Position numbers and translations under genes: made by a program. 64,000 bases of DNA from Acidobacteriota bacterium (GTDB lineage: Bacteria; Acidobacteriota; Terriglobia; UBA7540), in the NCBI GenBank assembly GCA_004298155.1, contig SCRD01000017.1, forward strand, positions 392,036 to 456,035. The letters run 5' to 3'. Position 1 is the first letter of the stretch; each line of letters starts with the position of its first letter. Under the pieces are notes generated by a model that saw nothing but the letters and a program-made list of their open reading frames with translations, ran no database searches and had not been told where the DNA came from. Below are positions 53,865-62,926 of the stretch, piece after piece.

Positions 53865-54173
53865 ATGGTTTTTGCAGTAACAGCTCTGCAGATTATTTCG
53901 AGCATCCTGCTGGTTGTTGTCGTCCTGATCCAGGGCGGGGAGAACGTCGATATGGCAGCAGCCTTTGGTGGCTCTAGCCAGGCAGCTTTTGGCCCCCGCG
54001 GCGCGGTCACAACCCTCGCCAAGATTACGTGGGTGCTGGGCTTCATTTTCATGGCGACTTCGATAACGATGGCCATCTGGGCATCGAAAGGGACGTCAAG
54101 CTCGGTGATGCAAAACGCGCCGGCACAGACCCATACGACCCCGGTAGCCCCAGCGGCGCCAGCCAGAAAGTAA
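53865..54173 (+). CDS. secG: preprotein translocase subunit SecG
   Basis: A 102-residue membrane protein with two transmembrane helices (about 5-22 and 50-72) and the conserved loop LIQGGENVDMAAAFGGSSQAAFG that marks SecG, the small subunit of the SecYEG protein-export channel. The C-terminal tail is Ala/Pro-rich. GAAAGGAAG precedes the ATG. The tpiA-secG-tRNA-Leu order is widely conserved. Confidence 0.93.
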   Translation: MVFAVTALQIISSILLVVVVLIQGGENVDMAAAFGGSSQAAFGPRGAVTTLAKITWVLGFIFMATSITMAIWASKGTSSSVMQNAPAQTHTTPVAPAAPARK

Positions 54174-54237
54174 GGGAGAAAACCGGCCTGCACGGCGCCA
54201 TGCTTCGCAGCATGGGCCAGTTGATATTGCCTCCCAC

Positions 54238-54324
54238 GCGGAAGTGGCGGAATTGGCAGACGCACCAGCTTGAGGGGCTGGCGGTCGCAAGACCGTGGGG
54301 GTTCGAGTCCCCCCTTCCGCACCA
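54238..54324 (+). tRNA. tRNA-Leu (GAG anticodon)
   Basis: An 87-base sequence folds as a class II tRNA. The acceptor arm GCGGAAG pairs with CTTCCGC, and the anticodon stem CCAGC/GCTGG holds loop TTGAGGG with anticodon GAG. A variable arm and a T-arm containing GGTTCGAGTCC follow, and CCA is encoded at 54322-54324. It reads leucine CUC/CUU codons and lies just after secG, as in many genomes. Confidence 0.93.
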
Positions 54325-54449
54325 TACCTCGCCCGGATGTTCATTTTCTCACCCAATCTTGAATCCCGAGCCGAACCTCCATGGGCAGAGTGCCATGCTT
54401 TGCTTGTGGACGCGCGTGCATGCTGCAATGGGAGCGACCAGCAGACCCA

Positions 54450-56795
54450 TCAGGGCCATCTTGCGTTAGTCACTCCCTGGCCTTCCCAGAACTTCGCAAA
54501 AGTCGTGAGGTCTCCAATCCACAGGTCCAATCCCTGGTTCTGGATGTCAGCGAGAAGTTGTTGAATGACCTGGAAGCGCGCCGTCGTGTCGACGGGGTGA
54601 AGCAGCAGCACGGTGGGAGCGTTGTTGTCGTAATTGAACTTGATAACCTTCATCCATGCGTCGACATACTGGCTGACGGTTGTTGCAGTTAGCCCGGTGA
54701 GGCCCGCAGCCGGCGACGCATCATCTGAAATGGACATCGGATATTCCATCACGCGGTAAGTGGTTACAGTAGTTGGAGTCGTGCTGGTGTCCAGGTTGAA
54801 TGTCACAAACGGAAACGCTCCCCGCGTCAGGTCATTCAAATAGCTCAGGTCGCGCTGGTAGCCGGTGGCTGAAAGCCCCTGGAGGAACTTTGGCGGGATC
54901 TCGGTATAGCCCGCCCGGAAGGTTGTGATGGGAATGTTGAAGTCATTTTCGAGCAGCCACTTGCTGACGCCGAGTTCTCCCACAACGCTCATGCCGGTGG
55001 TGCAGCAAAAAGGGGTGGTGGTTATCAGGGTAAACATCGGAGCATAGTTCGAGGCCGTCTCCGAAGGAGGATTCGTAAGACTGAAAAGGGCCGTTTGGAA
55101 ATCCGGAAAGTGCCCGAAACTGTGGCTCTGGATGTCGAACCCATGAACGAGCGCATACTGGATGTCCTCATGTCCGGCGGCGCTATACATGCCATCGATC
55201 CAGCCGTTGTTGTACGGGCTGGTGGTGAACAGGTAGGTCGATTTGAACCCCATGCTGTTTTCGAAATCAACTCCGGCGGGAACGTTCTGATAAGACACTG
55301 TGGCGTCCACATCGTGCGTGATAATCAGCGCAGCGTGATGGCCGCCTGGCGCCCACTGGCGTTCCTGCGGATTCGCGGCGTAGGCCTCGTAGCTCGCGCG
55401 CATCATCAATCGGCAGATATCCGCGTCTGGAACGATGGCATTGACGCCTTGCGGGCCTGTGTCGTTGCCCAGTTGAAGCTCCGGCAATTCGAGCAGCGGC
55501 CGCAGCCTCCAGCCGAACACATACGCCCGGCCCTTTCCGATGTTGCACCTCAAAACCGCAGCGTCGCCAGTGCTCCAAGTGGCCAGCGGCGTGCACGAGC
55601 CGCTCGAATAGCCGCGCGTAACATCGCTGAGAGGGAAGAAGGGCGCCCAATTGATTTCTTCCGGCGCATCAATATATTTCAGGAGAGGATCTTGTTGAGT
55701 GGTGCCGAAAGTAAGCGCACGCTGCTCAACCGCAAGGTTGATGTAGTCATTCGGCGGCGAAGGTATTCCAATGGCAGTCAGCAGGCTGCGGACGTTCGGT
55801 TCCCAGAGATAGAGAGTTCCGCCGCCATTGACGTAGCTTGTGAGATTGCTGATATCTGTGGACGACAAGGTTGAGGCAGTGTTCAGCACGCCTGCCACCA
55901 CCATAAACGGGTTCGCCGAAGCCGTAGCGAAGTCGGTGGTATCAATGTTGGGGATGCCCATCTCCGTTACCATATGGTCGGCGCTGATCAGATCTTCGGA
56001 ATCCCCCTCGTTGTCCTTTGAAGTCCAGTCGAGCACGGAAACCAGGGTCCCACTGTGGGGAACCTGCGGGAGCGCGGGCGGAGGGCCGTTGAGTACGCTG
56101 CCGGCGCCGCTTCGAGGATAGCTGGACCAGATGGTCAGGCTCAGTGAAGTGGACGTGCCGCCGCCGGGTGCCGGAGTTGCTACCGTAATATTGAAAGTGC
56201 CGGTCGAGGCCAGCATCGAGGAGGGAATGCTGGCAGTCAATTGCGTTGCGCTTACATAGACGGTGGCCAGCGCGGTGGCGCCGAAATGCACAACGGATTG
56301 AACGGTGAAGTCCGCCCCGCCCACGGTGAGTGTAGTGTCGGGATCGCCGGCGGTGGCGGAGTTCGGGGAAATGGAATAGAGAACCGGTGCGGGATTCACA
56401 ACTGTCACTGTCGCCGTGGCCGACTGGGTTGGATCTGCCGCGCTGGTTGCTGTGACATTGATTGAGTTCGGCGAGGGCGGAATTGCCGGGGCGGTAAAAA
56501 GCCCTGTAGAGGAGATCGTTCCGATGGCGCTGTTTCCGCCCGCCACGCCATTCACCTTCCAGGTAACGCCCTTGTTGGATGAGCCGGTTATGGTTGCTGT
56601 GAAGTTGGCCGTCTGGCCGGCAAATAAGGAAGCGCTGCCAGGGGATATGGATACCGTGACCGCAGGAGCCGGCGTTAAAGCCATGCCGCCGCCACAATCA
56701 TCCGAAAGCACAATGAGGAACGCCAGGAAGATGACGGATGTCGATTTCCAGAAAAGTGACAAGACCCCTCGCCTTCGCGCGGTCCCGCCGGGCAA
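54450..56795 (-). CDS. secreted Ig-like/IPT protein with polysaccharide-deacetylase-like domain
   Basis: A 781-residue protein with an N-terminal hydrophobic segment (TSVIFLAFLIVLSDDC). Residues ~45-135 form a bacterial Ig-like domain (SPGSASLFAGQTANFTATI) and ~136-222 an IPT/TIG domain (SPNSATAGDPDTTLTVGG). Residues ~250-430 are a Rossmann-like segment (LTSYVNGGGTLYLWEP) of amidotransferase-like character. Residues ~485-770 look like a NodB-type deacetylase: THDVD (493-497) in place of the usual TFDDG and HSFGH (558-562) as the zinc motif. It could therefore be an extracellular polysaccharide deacetylase or a related hydrolase. The domain order is unusual, and only part of it is recognisable by eye. 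It is the first gene in a minus-strand stretch beside the tRNA. Confidence 0.65.
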   Translation of the reverse strand: MPGGTARRRGVLSLFWKSTSVIFLAFLIVLSDDCGGGMALTPAPAVTVSISPGSASLFAGQTANFTATITGSSNKGVTWKVNGVAGGNSAIGTISSTGLFTAPAIPPSPNSINVTATSAADPTQSATATVTVVNPAPVLYSISPNSATAGDPDTTLTVGGADFTVQSVVHFGATALATVYVSATQLTASIPSSMLASTGTFNITVATPAPGGGTSTSLSLTIWSSYPRSGAGSVLNGPPPALPQVPHSGTLVSVLDWTSKDNEGDSEDLISADHMVTEMGIPNIDTTDFATASANPFMVVAGVLNTASTLSSTDISNLTSYVNGGGTLYLWEPNVRSLLTAIGIPSPPNDYINLAVEQRALTFGTTQQDPLLKYIDAPEEINWAPFFPLSDVTRGYSSGSCTPLATWSTGDAAVLRCNIGKGRAYVFGWRLRPLLELPELQLGNDTGPQGVNAIVPDADICRLMMRASYEAYAANPQERQWAPGGHHAALIITHDVDATVSYQNVPAGVDFENSMGFKSTYLFTTSPYNNGWIDGMYSAAGHEDIQYALVHGFDIQSHSFGHFPDFQTALFSLTNPPSETASNYAPMFTLITTTPFCCTTGMSVVGELGVSKWLLENDFNIPITTFRAGYTEIPPKFLQGLSATGYQRDLSYLNDLTRGAFPFVTFNLDTSTTPTTVTTYRVMEYPMSISDDASPAAGLTGLTATTVSQYVDAWMKVIKFNYDNNAPTVLLLHPVDTTARFQVIQQLLADIQNQGLDLWIGDLTTFAKFWEGQGVTNARWP

Positions 56796-56992
56796 ACTTT
56801 GAGTTTGCGCCCTTCGGAACGTAGCACGGCTTCGCCATCAGCCGGCGACCCTGACTGATATGCTGCTGTTGTAGAAATCGGCGTTTTCTCTTTCCGGGTT
56901 TAACTGCGCGTGGCGGGAATAGGGCGAGGTGACGACGGCTGACGGATTGATTGCCACGGAGCGCGCCGGGTGAAGCGTCCTCAACTCCGGTT

Positions 56993-57934
56993 TCACGAAG
57001 ATCGGCTTGAACGGAACCAGTCTACCGTTTTTTTCAGCCCTTCCTCAAATCGCACGCCTGGCTCATAACCCAGCAGCTTACGCGCCAAAGAAATGTCCGC
57101 GTGCGAATGCTGGACATCGCCTGCCCGCGCCGCGCCGTAATGCGGGGCAACCTGCCGGCCGAAAATCCTGTTCAGGGTTTGGATGGTTTCATTCAGCGTG
57201 TGACGCTCTCCGGTCCCGACGTTGATGACCTGGCCGGACGCTTTGGGGGCAGTACAGGCGCGCAGCGTGGCGTCAACAGCGTTATCGACATAGGTGAAAT
57301 CGCGGGACTGCTCGCCATCGCCCAGAATGGTGGGGATTTGCCCGCTCACATAGGCCGAGATGAAAAGTGACAGCACCCCTGAGTAAGGCGAGTCCGGGCT
57401 CTGCCGCGGCCCGAAGATATTGAAGTAGCGAAGCGACACCGTCTCAAGGCCGTAGACATGCGTAAAGATCCTGCAGTAGTACTCGCCCGTGAGTTTGGTC
57501 AGCGCGTAAGGGGAAAGCGGGCGCGGTTCCTGCGTCTCCACGCGCGGAAGCGCAGGATGGTCGCCGTACGCCGCGGAGGATGCTGAAAACACCATTCTTT
57601 TTGCACCGGCGTCGCGTGCGGCCAGCAGGACATTCAGGGTACCATCTATGTTGACAGAGTTGGACGTTAGCGGGTCCTCAACTGAGCGGGGCACCGAGGG
57701 GATAGCCGCCAGGTGTATCACATAGTCCACGCCTTCGAAATCAGGCCGGATGCTCGCAAGATTACGGATGTCGGCTTCATGCCACTGGATTTTTTCCCTG
57801 ACCGTGGCGAGGTTTTCGATATGGCCGGTGGCAAGATTGTCAAGAACGCGGACTGTTTCACCGCGCCTCACGAGCTCATTGATAATGTTGGAGCCGATGA
57901 AGCCTGCTCCTCCAGTAACCAGATAGGTGGGCAT
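56993..57934 (-). CDS. NAD-dependent epimerase/dehydratase (extended SDR, UDP-sugar 4-epimerase type)
   Basis: A 313-residue extended short-chain dehydrogenase. The NAD motif GGAGFIGSNI starts at residue 8, a DIRNL loop follows, and the catalytic YxxxK is SPYALTKL. The NVGTGERHTLNET segment and the C-terminal EPGVRFEEGLKKTVDWF match UDP-glucose/UDP-GlcNAc 4-epimerases. It probably supplies a nucleotide sugar for envelope polysaccharide or glycolipid synthesis, and lies near HpnD and a GT2 transferase. The exact sugar nucleotide is unknown. Confidence 0.87.
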   Translation of the reverse strand: MPTYLVTGGAGFIGSNIINELVRRGETVRVLDNLATGHIENLATVREKIQWHEADIRNLASIRPDFEGVDYVIHLAAIPSVPRSVEDPLTSNSVNIDGTLNVLLAARDAGAKRMVFSASSAAYGDHPALPRVETQEPRPLSPYALTKLTGEYYCRIFTHVYGLETVSLRYFNIFGPRQSPDSPYSGVLSLFISAYVSGQIPTILGDGEQSRDFTYVDNAVDATLRACTAPKASGQVINVGTGERHTLNETIQTLNRIFGRQVAPHYGAARAGDVQHSHADISLARKLLGYEPGVRFEEGLKKTVDWFRSSRSS

Positions 57935-58139
57935 TGTCTCATCTCCGATGATCTACGAGTTAGTTGAATGGGGCCAGGCTTTCTGGACATTCTGCAAAAC
58001 ACTTTGCATAAAGATCACTACTGGATTAATCTTCAGCATCGGAAAAAGAAATAGAATAGGTGGATCACTCCAGACCCGATGCAATGTTCCGGGGCAGTTC
58101 GAAGGAAATGATCCCCAGCCCTGTGCGACTTGATTTTCT

Positions 58140-59003
58140 ATGAGCCTTCGCCAGCCCTCGCAACGTTTTACAAACGCCAGCATTACCAACTTTTACTATT
58201 CTTTTGTGTTCCTGCCTCGAGAGAAGCGGGAAGCTATTGAAGCTGTTTATTCTTTCGCCCGGCGCAGCGACGACGTCGCCGACAGCAACCTCCCTGCGGA
58301 AGTAGCCCGCCAGCAACTGGAACTCTGCTGGAAAGACTTGGACCGCTGTTATCGCGTTGGAGCGCTTCCCGGCCATGATTTTAGTCCCGAGCTTGCCGCA
58401 CTTGCCCGTGCTGTGCATCGTTTCCAGATTCCCCGGGAGCATTTCGAAGAACTGCTGCGTGGCATTGAAATGGACCTCAGCCCGCAGCGTTACCGCACGT
58501 TCGAGGAACTGAAGCTCTACTGCTACCGCGTGGCCTCGACAATAGGCCTGATTTCCATCGAGATTTTCGGTTACAAGAATCTTCTAACACGCAAGTATGC
58601 TGCCAACCTGGGAATGGCGCTCCAGCTCGTGAACATCCTCCGCGATCTTCAGAGTGACGCGCGCCGTGAACGCATTTATCTTCCTGAAGAGGACCTCGAA
58701 CGCTTTGAAGTTCCTCCCAGGTCCTTTCTGGAAGGAAAGCCGCGCGGCAGATTTATCGAACTGATGGAGTTCGAAGTCGAACGTGCCCGCAGCTATTTCG
58801 CCCTGGCGCGGCACACCCTGCCCCTGGAGGACCGCCATTCGATGGTGATAGCGGAGATCATGGGAGCGGTCTACTGGCGGATATTGACTCGCATCAAGGA
58901 CAGAAATTATAACGTATTTGGAGAGCGGGTACGCCTCTCGCGGCTGCTCAAGCTCTGGATTGCTCTTTCCGTCTTTTGCGGACGAAGCGGTTATCAACCT
59001 TAA
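58140..59003 (+). CDS. hpnD: presqualene diphosphate synthase-type squalene/phytoene synthase
   Basis: A 287-residue all-alpha prenyl synthase. Both Mg-diphosphate motifs are present: DDVAD (44-48) in ARRSDDVAD and the second, NILRDLQSDARRERIYLP (about 165-182). The C-terminal RLLKLWIALSVFCG resembles HpnD. HpnD condenses two farnesyl diphosphates to presqualene diphosphate for hopanoid synthesis. The other squalene genes (hpnC, hpnE) are not in the window, so a phytoene-type product cannot be excluded. It is divergent from the epimerase and convergent with the GT2 gene. Confidence 0.82.
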   Translation: MSLRQPSQRFTNASITNFYYSFVFLPREKREAIEAVYSFARRSDDVADSNLPAEVARQQLELCWKDLDRCYRVGALPGHDFSPELAALARAVHRFQIPREHFEELLRGIEMDLSPQRYRTFEELKLYCYRVASTIGLISIEIFGYKNLLTRKYAANLGMALQLVNILRDLQSDARRERIYLPEEDLERFEVPPRSFLEGKPRGRFIELMEFEVERARSYFALARHTLPLEDRHSMVIAEIMGAVYWRILTRIKDRNYNVFGERVRLSRLLKLWIALSVFCGRSGYQP

Positions 59004-59027
59004 CAGCAGCCGGTCTATGATACTGTC

Positions 59028-60047
59028 CTATCTGTAAGAACCCACTCCAATTCCCGCGCCTTGGGTTTTCTGCTCATGTCCTCCGCGTGAAATAATATCC
59101 TGGACCGCGTAAGTGGCCTTCCGTTGCGATTCAAAATAGGTTCGGGTGACCATCTCTCCAACCAGTCCAACGGAAAGCAGCTGGATGCCGCTCAGAATCA
59201 GCAATATCGCGAGGAACAGCAACGGGCCGTGCTGCAACATGATCGACTGGCCCAACAAGATCTTTTTGAAGGCTAAGAAGAACCCGATCATTGCTCCCAG
59301 GCCCGTGCTCACGAACCCAACCAGGCCAAAAAACTGCAACGGGCGCGTAGAATATTCCAGAAGAAACTTGATGCTGATCAGGTCGATCATCACGCGGAGG
59401 GTTCGCGAGAGGCCATAGTTCGATTTGCCGCTGGTCCGGGGAATGTTTTTGATCGGGATTTCAGCGATGCTGGCGCCAAAAGAGCTGGCTAAAGCTGGTA
59501 TAAACCGGTGGTGGTCTCCATAAAGGCGCATATGTTGCAGGATCTCGCGCCGATAGGCTTTGAACGTGGTGCCAAAGTCGTGGATGTCCACTCCCGACAT
59601 TTTGGCCATCATCCAATTCGCAACGCGGCTGGGAAGACGGCGAGTCAGCCAGGTATCCATCCTCTTCACGCGCCATCCGCTCACCAGGTCGTAGCCCTCG
59701 TTGATTTTGGCGATAAACTGCGGGATTTCCGCCGGGTCATGCTGCAGGTCGCCGTCCATTGAAATAATCACTTCGCCTTCGGCGTAATCGAACCCAGCCT
59801 GCAAGGCGGTGGTCTGGCCGAAATTCCTGCGAAGGCGGACGGCGGTCACGCGACCGTCGTTGGCGCAGATCTCGCGGAGCAGGTCGAAGGTCTTATCGAC
59901 GCTGCCATCATCCACAAAGACAACTTGATAGGTATCTCCCACCGCATCCATGATTTCCACTACCTTTGTATAAAGGGGGCGGAGGTTGTCTTCTTCGTTG
60001 AATAGCGGTATCACGATTGAATATCGTGCTGTTCTTTGTTTCTCCAT
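59028..60047 (-). CDS. membrane glycosyltransferase family 2 (DPM/GtrB/ArnC-like)
   Basis: A ~339-residue enzyme starting at the ATG 60047, which has AAGGATGG seven bases upstream (an ATG three codons earlier overlaps it). The GT-A domain shows YSIVIPLFNEEDNL, FVDDGSVDKT and the metal motif MDGDLQHDP. GTTFKAYRREIL and a basic TSGKSNYGLSRTL segment follow, then two C-terminal transmembrane helices (about 230-255 and 275-300). It resembles enzymes that transfer a sugar to undecaprenyl or dolichyl phosphate. It may provide a lipid-linked sugar for envelope modification. Confidence 0.87.
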   Translation of the reverse strand: MEKQRTARYSIVIPLFNEEDNLRPLYTKVVEIMDAVGDTYQVVFVDDGSVDKTFDLLREICANDGRVTAVRLRRNFGQTTALQAGFDYAEGEVIISMDGDLQHDPAEIPQFIAKINEGYDLVSGWRVKRMDTWLTRRLPSRVANWMMAKMSGVDIHDFGTTFKAYRREILQHMRLYGDHHRFIPALASSFGASIAEIPIKNIPRTSGKSNYGLSRTLRVMIDLISIKFLLEYSTRPLQFFGLVGFVSTGLGAMIGFFLAFKKILLGQSIMLQHGPLLFLAILLILSGIQLLSVGLVGEMVTRTYFESQRKATYAVQDIISRGGHEQKTQGAGIGVGSYR

Positions 60048-60198
60048 CAGGGCCATCCTTCACGGTTGTACGCAGGACTAAACCCCTATGTTAACCCCTT
60101 CGGGTGCTTTTCTGCAGCGTTTCGTTGTTTCTCCTGTGCACGACAAAACGTGGCGAATGGGGACTTGGAATCTGCAAATGTAGGTATCGCTCCTTAGT

Positions 60199-61437
60199 GT
60201 GGCCGCCGCCACCCGCTGGGCGGCCTGTCTTATACATACGATGGGGACGGCCGCCGGGCCACGATGGGGGGGAAGCTTAGCGCAGGTGGGCCTGCCGCAG
60301 GTGCTGAGCTCGGCAACCTACGATGCCGCCAATGAACTGACCCAGTGGGGCACGACAAATCCCTCCTATGATACCAACGGCAACCTCACCGCCGACGGCG
60401 TCAACACTTACACCTGGAACGCTCGCAACCAGCTGACCTTGGTAAAATCCGCTGGCACTGGAACGACGCTGGCCAACTTTCAGTACGATCCCTTCGGAAG
60501 GAGAACCGAAAACGCTGCCGGCGACGCGTTGCTTTATGACGGCGTGAATGCCGTCCAGGAACTTTCCGGCACGACGCCCGTGGTTAACCGGCTGACGGGA
60601 GGCGTGGATGAGTTCTTCTCCCGCACGGATTCGGCAGGGACTCGTTTCCCGCTGACTCATGCCCTGGGCAGCACGATTGCTCCGGCGGATTCTTCAGGAG
60701 CAATCCAGACCCGGTACGCCTACGAGCCGTTTGGAGCCACCACCCCCACCGGCGCGACCAGCTCGAACGGGTACCAATTCACCGGCCGCGAGAATGACGG
60801 CACAGGCTTATACTACTATCGGGCAAGGTATTACAGTCCGCGCTTCCAGCGGTTTATCTCGGAAGACCCGGCGGGGTTCGGTGGTGGGGACTCAAACCTC
60901 TACGGCTATGTGCGAGAAGGCCCAACCGACTTCACGGATCCCGGGGGAAATACACCAGTCTATTCGCGGCCGGGGAGTGCGGCTCCGCCGACTTCAGGGC
61001 GCAAGGATAAATGCTACACCGTCAGTTGTTTCGCAAAGAACATTGCCATTGGTGTTGCCGCAGGTGTTGCCCTAGGCCTTGGGCTCGCCCCCGAGGCGGC
61101 TCCCGGCATAGGGATGGCGGGAGCCGAAGAAACAACTGCTTTAAGCACTTACCGTTTCACTCAAGAGGGGGAGACTTTCATCCGCTATGAATCGGCTAAT
61201 CCGGCGTATACGAGAATTACACCGAGTGGCGGCGTAACACCCGGAACATATGCTGCCCCCGCAAGCGATGGCGTGATCCCGCTTGCAGACCGCGTCCCTA
61301 CTTATAATTTGCCAAATCCCGAAATTCCTCGCCCGAACGTGACAATATTGACTCCCCCAGCGGGCACACCCGTCATTGGTCCACGCCCGGTTGTCGGAGG
61401 GCCTGGCAATGAGGTCATTTTCCCCGAGGGATATTAA
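60199..61437 (+). CDS. RHS-repeat C-terminal fragment with TreTu-like toxin tip
   Basis: This is the 3' end of an RHS/YD-repeat polymorphic toxin with no N-terminal or upstream RHS gene. YD repeats occupy about residues 40-200 (NLTADGVNTYTWNARNQL, YDPFGRRTENA). The RHS core, where the toxin tip is cleaved, is RYYSPRFQRFISEDPAGFGG and ends at FTDPGG (about residue 253). The C-terminal ~150 residues contain GGVTPGTYAAP, PLADRVPTYNLPNPE and GGPGNEVIFPEG, which I read as the TreTu-type ADP-ribosyltransferase toxin pattern (from memory, moderate certainty). A seven-G run at 60266-60272 suggests a +1 frameshift linking to an upstream YD repeat (LSYTYDGDGRRA) in another frame. There is no plausible promoter. 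Confidence 0.75.
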   Translation: MAAATRWAACLIHTMGTAAGPRWGGSLAQVGLPQVLSSATYDAANELTQWGTTNPSYDTNGNLTADGVNTYTWNARNQLTLVKSAGTGTTLANFQYDPFGRRTENAAGDALLYDGVNAVQELSGTTPVVNRLTGGVDEFFSRTDSAGTRFPLTHALGSTIAPADSSGAIQTRYAYEPFGATTPTGATSSNGYQFTGRENDGTGLYYYRARYYSPRFQRFISEDPAGFGGGDSNLYGYVREGPTDFTDPGGNTPVYSRPGSAAPPTSGRKDKCYTVSCFAKNIAIGVAAGVALGLGLAPEAAPGIGMAGAEETTALSTYRFTQEGETFIRYESANPAYTRITPSGGVTPGTYAAPASDGVIPLADRVPTYNLPNPEIPRPNVTILTPPAGTPVIGPRPVVGGPGNEVIFPEGY

Positions 61438-61439
61438 AC

Positions 61440-61679
61440 ATGATTACGCTATCCACGAAATGGACCTCGGAACTTGCGTCCAAACCGGAAACCGGTATGG
61501 GCTATCAGGTCGTAAGTATAATTCTCAACGACGGGCGCAGATTCGATCAGGTTGTAGTCGTCGAGGGCCTGATCACTAAAATTCGAGGCCGTAAAGACAT
61601 CCCATTCACGGAAAAACAAATCGTCCAAATAATCGTGACGCATGACAAGTGGGACTTTAAGGCAGACACAGGGCTTTAA
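61440..61679 (+). CDS. putative immunity protein for the RHS toxin tip
   Basis: A 79-residue soluble protein whose ATG is two bases after the toxin stop (TAAACATG), so the two are translationally linked. It has a compact alpha/beta pattern (GYQVVSIILNDGRRFDQVVVVEG, then KDIPFTEKQIVQIIVTHDKW). Small genes placed immediately after an RHS tip normally encode the cognate antitoxin. I recognise no named family, and the role is inferred from position. Confidence 0.65.
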   Translation: MITLSTKWTSELASKPETGMGYQVVSIILNDGRRFDQVVVVEGLITKIRGRKDIPFTEKQIVQIIVTHDKWDFKADTGL

Positions 61680-61692
61680 CGAAGTGGCGTGA

Positions 61693-62328
61693 GCCGGTAG
61701 GCGACGCACCTTTGACGGTGGCGGGGTCAATTTTTACGCCTATGCAAACAATAGCCCGGTCAAATTCCGCGATCCTTTCGGGCTGAAGCCGAACGGCTGC
61801 CAGTCCATTTTGTGCAGCCCCTTGTTTTGGCAGGGGGTCGGGATTGCGGCGCTTGCCGTTGCAGCACCTGAAGCGCTGCCCCTAGAATGGGCGGCTGAGG
61901 CAGCCGAAGGGGCAGAGGCGACTGAGGCAATGGCCGAGGCCGCAGATCCTTTATTCGAGGCAGCGGAAGGGCGGACGCTGATCGTAGGTGGTCTCGGACC
62001 AGGCGGAGAGAGTGCCGTCACTCTAAACATTGCTCAATCAGCGGCTCCAGACGTCGTGGGAGACGCAGCGCATTTACCATTTGCCTCAGGCACTTTTTCC
62101 AATGTGAACTTTGAATTTCTCCCGTATGATGCTTTCACCGAGGGAAACATAGGAGCAATTAGCCAGGCCGCCGACGTTTTGCAACCCGGCGGCGCGCTGA
62201 ACATAACAACAGGGATTAACGCCCCAATCGACCAGATTGTGTCTGCAATGGAAGACGCAGGATTTGCTGGCATTACGACAGACTCTTCTGGAGGATACTG
62301 GCTAGTCCAGGGGATATTGGGATGGTGA
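61693..62328 (+). pseudogene. orphan RHS C-terminal module with methyltransferase-like tip
   Basis: An open frame without a good start (only a TTG at 61810) begins just after a stop and reads DGGGVNFYAYANNSPVKFRDPFGLK. This is the end of an RHS core, followed by an Ala-rich linker. The tip (~residues 95-210) resembles a class I S-adenosylmethionine methyltransferase: TLIVGGLGPGGES in motif I, DVVGDAAHLPFASGTF, and VLQPGGALNITTG. It is thus a displaced toxin tip, silent unless recombined onto an intact RHS protein. No catalytic residue can be assigned. It is followed 4 bp later by a small gene, its probable immunity partner. Confidence 0.65.
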
Positions 62329-62332
62329 GGAC

Positions 62333-62638
62333 ATGACCAGATTGTATTGGCGCTGCAATGGCGGCCATTATTTCTGCACCTTGTGTTGCCCGTATGACGG
62401 CTGGAGTTCCCCTGAGCTCAGAGACCTGCACACTGCATCTGAGAGGTTGCGGTCGAAAAATGTGCTGCCAAGCCTGGATGCGCTCCGGGCGGAGGGGATG
62501 GGGGAGACGGCAATAAAACGTGCAATCGTCATTGAGTTTGGAAGCGAAGAGGCGGTGTTCGACGCAATCTCACCCCGCTCGTATGTGGTGGGGGGCAAAG
62601 AGATTACGCTGGCGAAGGCAAAGCAGGGTTTCCTGTAG
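62333..62638 (+). CDS. putative immunity protein of the methyltransferase-like tip
   Basis: A 101-residue protein starting four bases after the orphan tip. The N-terminus has four cysteines in WRCNGGHYFCTLCCPYDGW, a possible metal-binding knuckle, then a helical segment LDALRAEGMGETAIKRAIVIEFG and a short beta-end. Co-location and the TGAGGACATG junction support an immunity role. No enzymatic motif is visible. Confidence 0.6.
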   Translation: MTRLYWRCNGGHYFCTLCCPYDGWSSPELRDLHTASERLRSKNVLPSLDALRAEGMGETAIKRAIVIEFGSEEAVFDAISPRSYVVGGKEITLAKAKQGFL

Positions 62639-62731
62639 CCGGGTGGCGCATCTATGAAGGGGGCGGCGGGGTCAAGTGAAAAATCTTAATGTTTCGGCTT
62701 GTGTGGCGGGGCGGGAAATCTGACGTTGCGT

Positions 62732-62926
62732 AGCGGGGTAGCGCATACGTTCCGTTGTTTGGAATGTATGCGGCTTTTTAAAAAACGCCACGCCCCGTCA
62801 TGGGGACGCCGCATATAATCACAAGCTGGGGAGGGCACAACTGCAGTTGGGCACTATGGTGTTTGTCCAGCGCAGCGCTGGTGGGGTACCCTCGAGCCGC
62901 ATACATCGCAAAGGCGGCGACGTATG
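62732..62926. repeat. 195-bp direct repeat, copy 1
   Basis: Starts AGCGGGGTAGCGCATACG and ends GGCGGCGACGTATG. It is ~97% identical to 63748-63939 (two single substitutions, one AA/AG change and a 3-bp indel at GCTGGTGGGG/GCTGGGG). Internal hairpins are CGCATACGTTCC with GGAATGTATGCG, CCCC-gtcat-GGGG, and CCAGCG-cag-CGCTGG. It lies between toxin/immunity modules and looks like a recombination or mobile element. Confidence 0.85.

Noticed and set aside
53039..54325. A 428-codon minus-strand open frame across tpiA and secG
   Set aside because: It is antisense to two certain genes plus a tRNA, shows no family resemblance, and follows from the codon bias of the sense genes.
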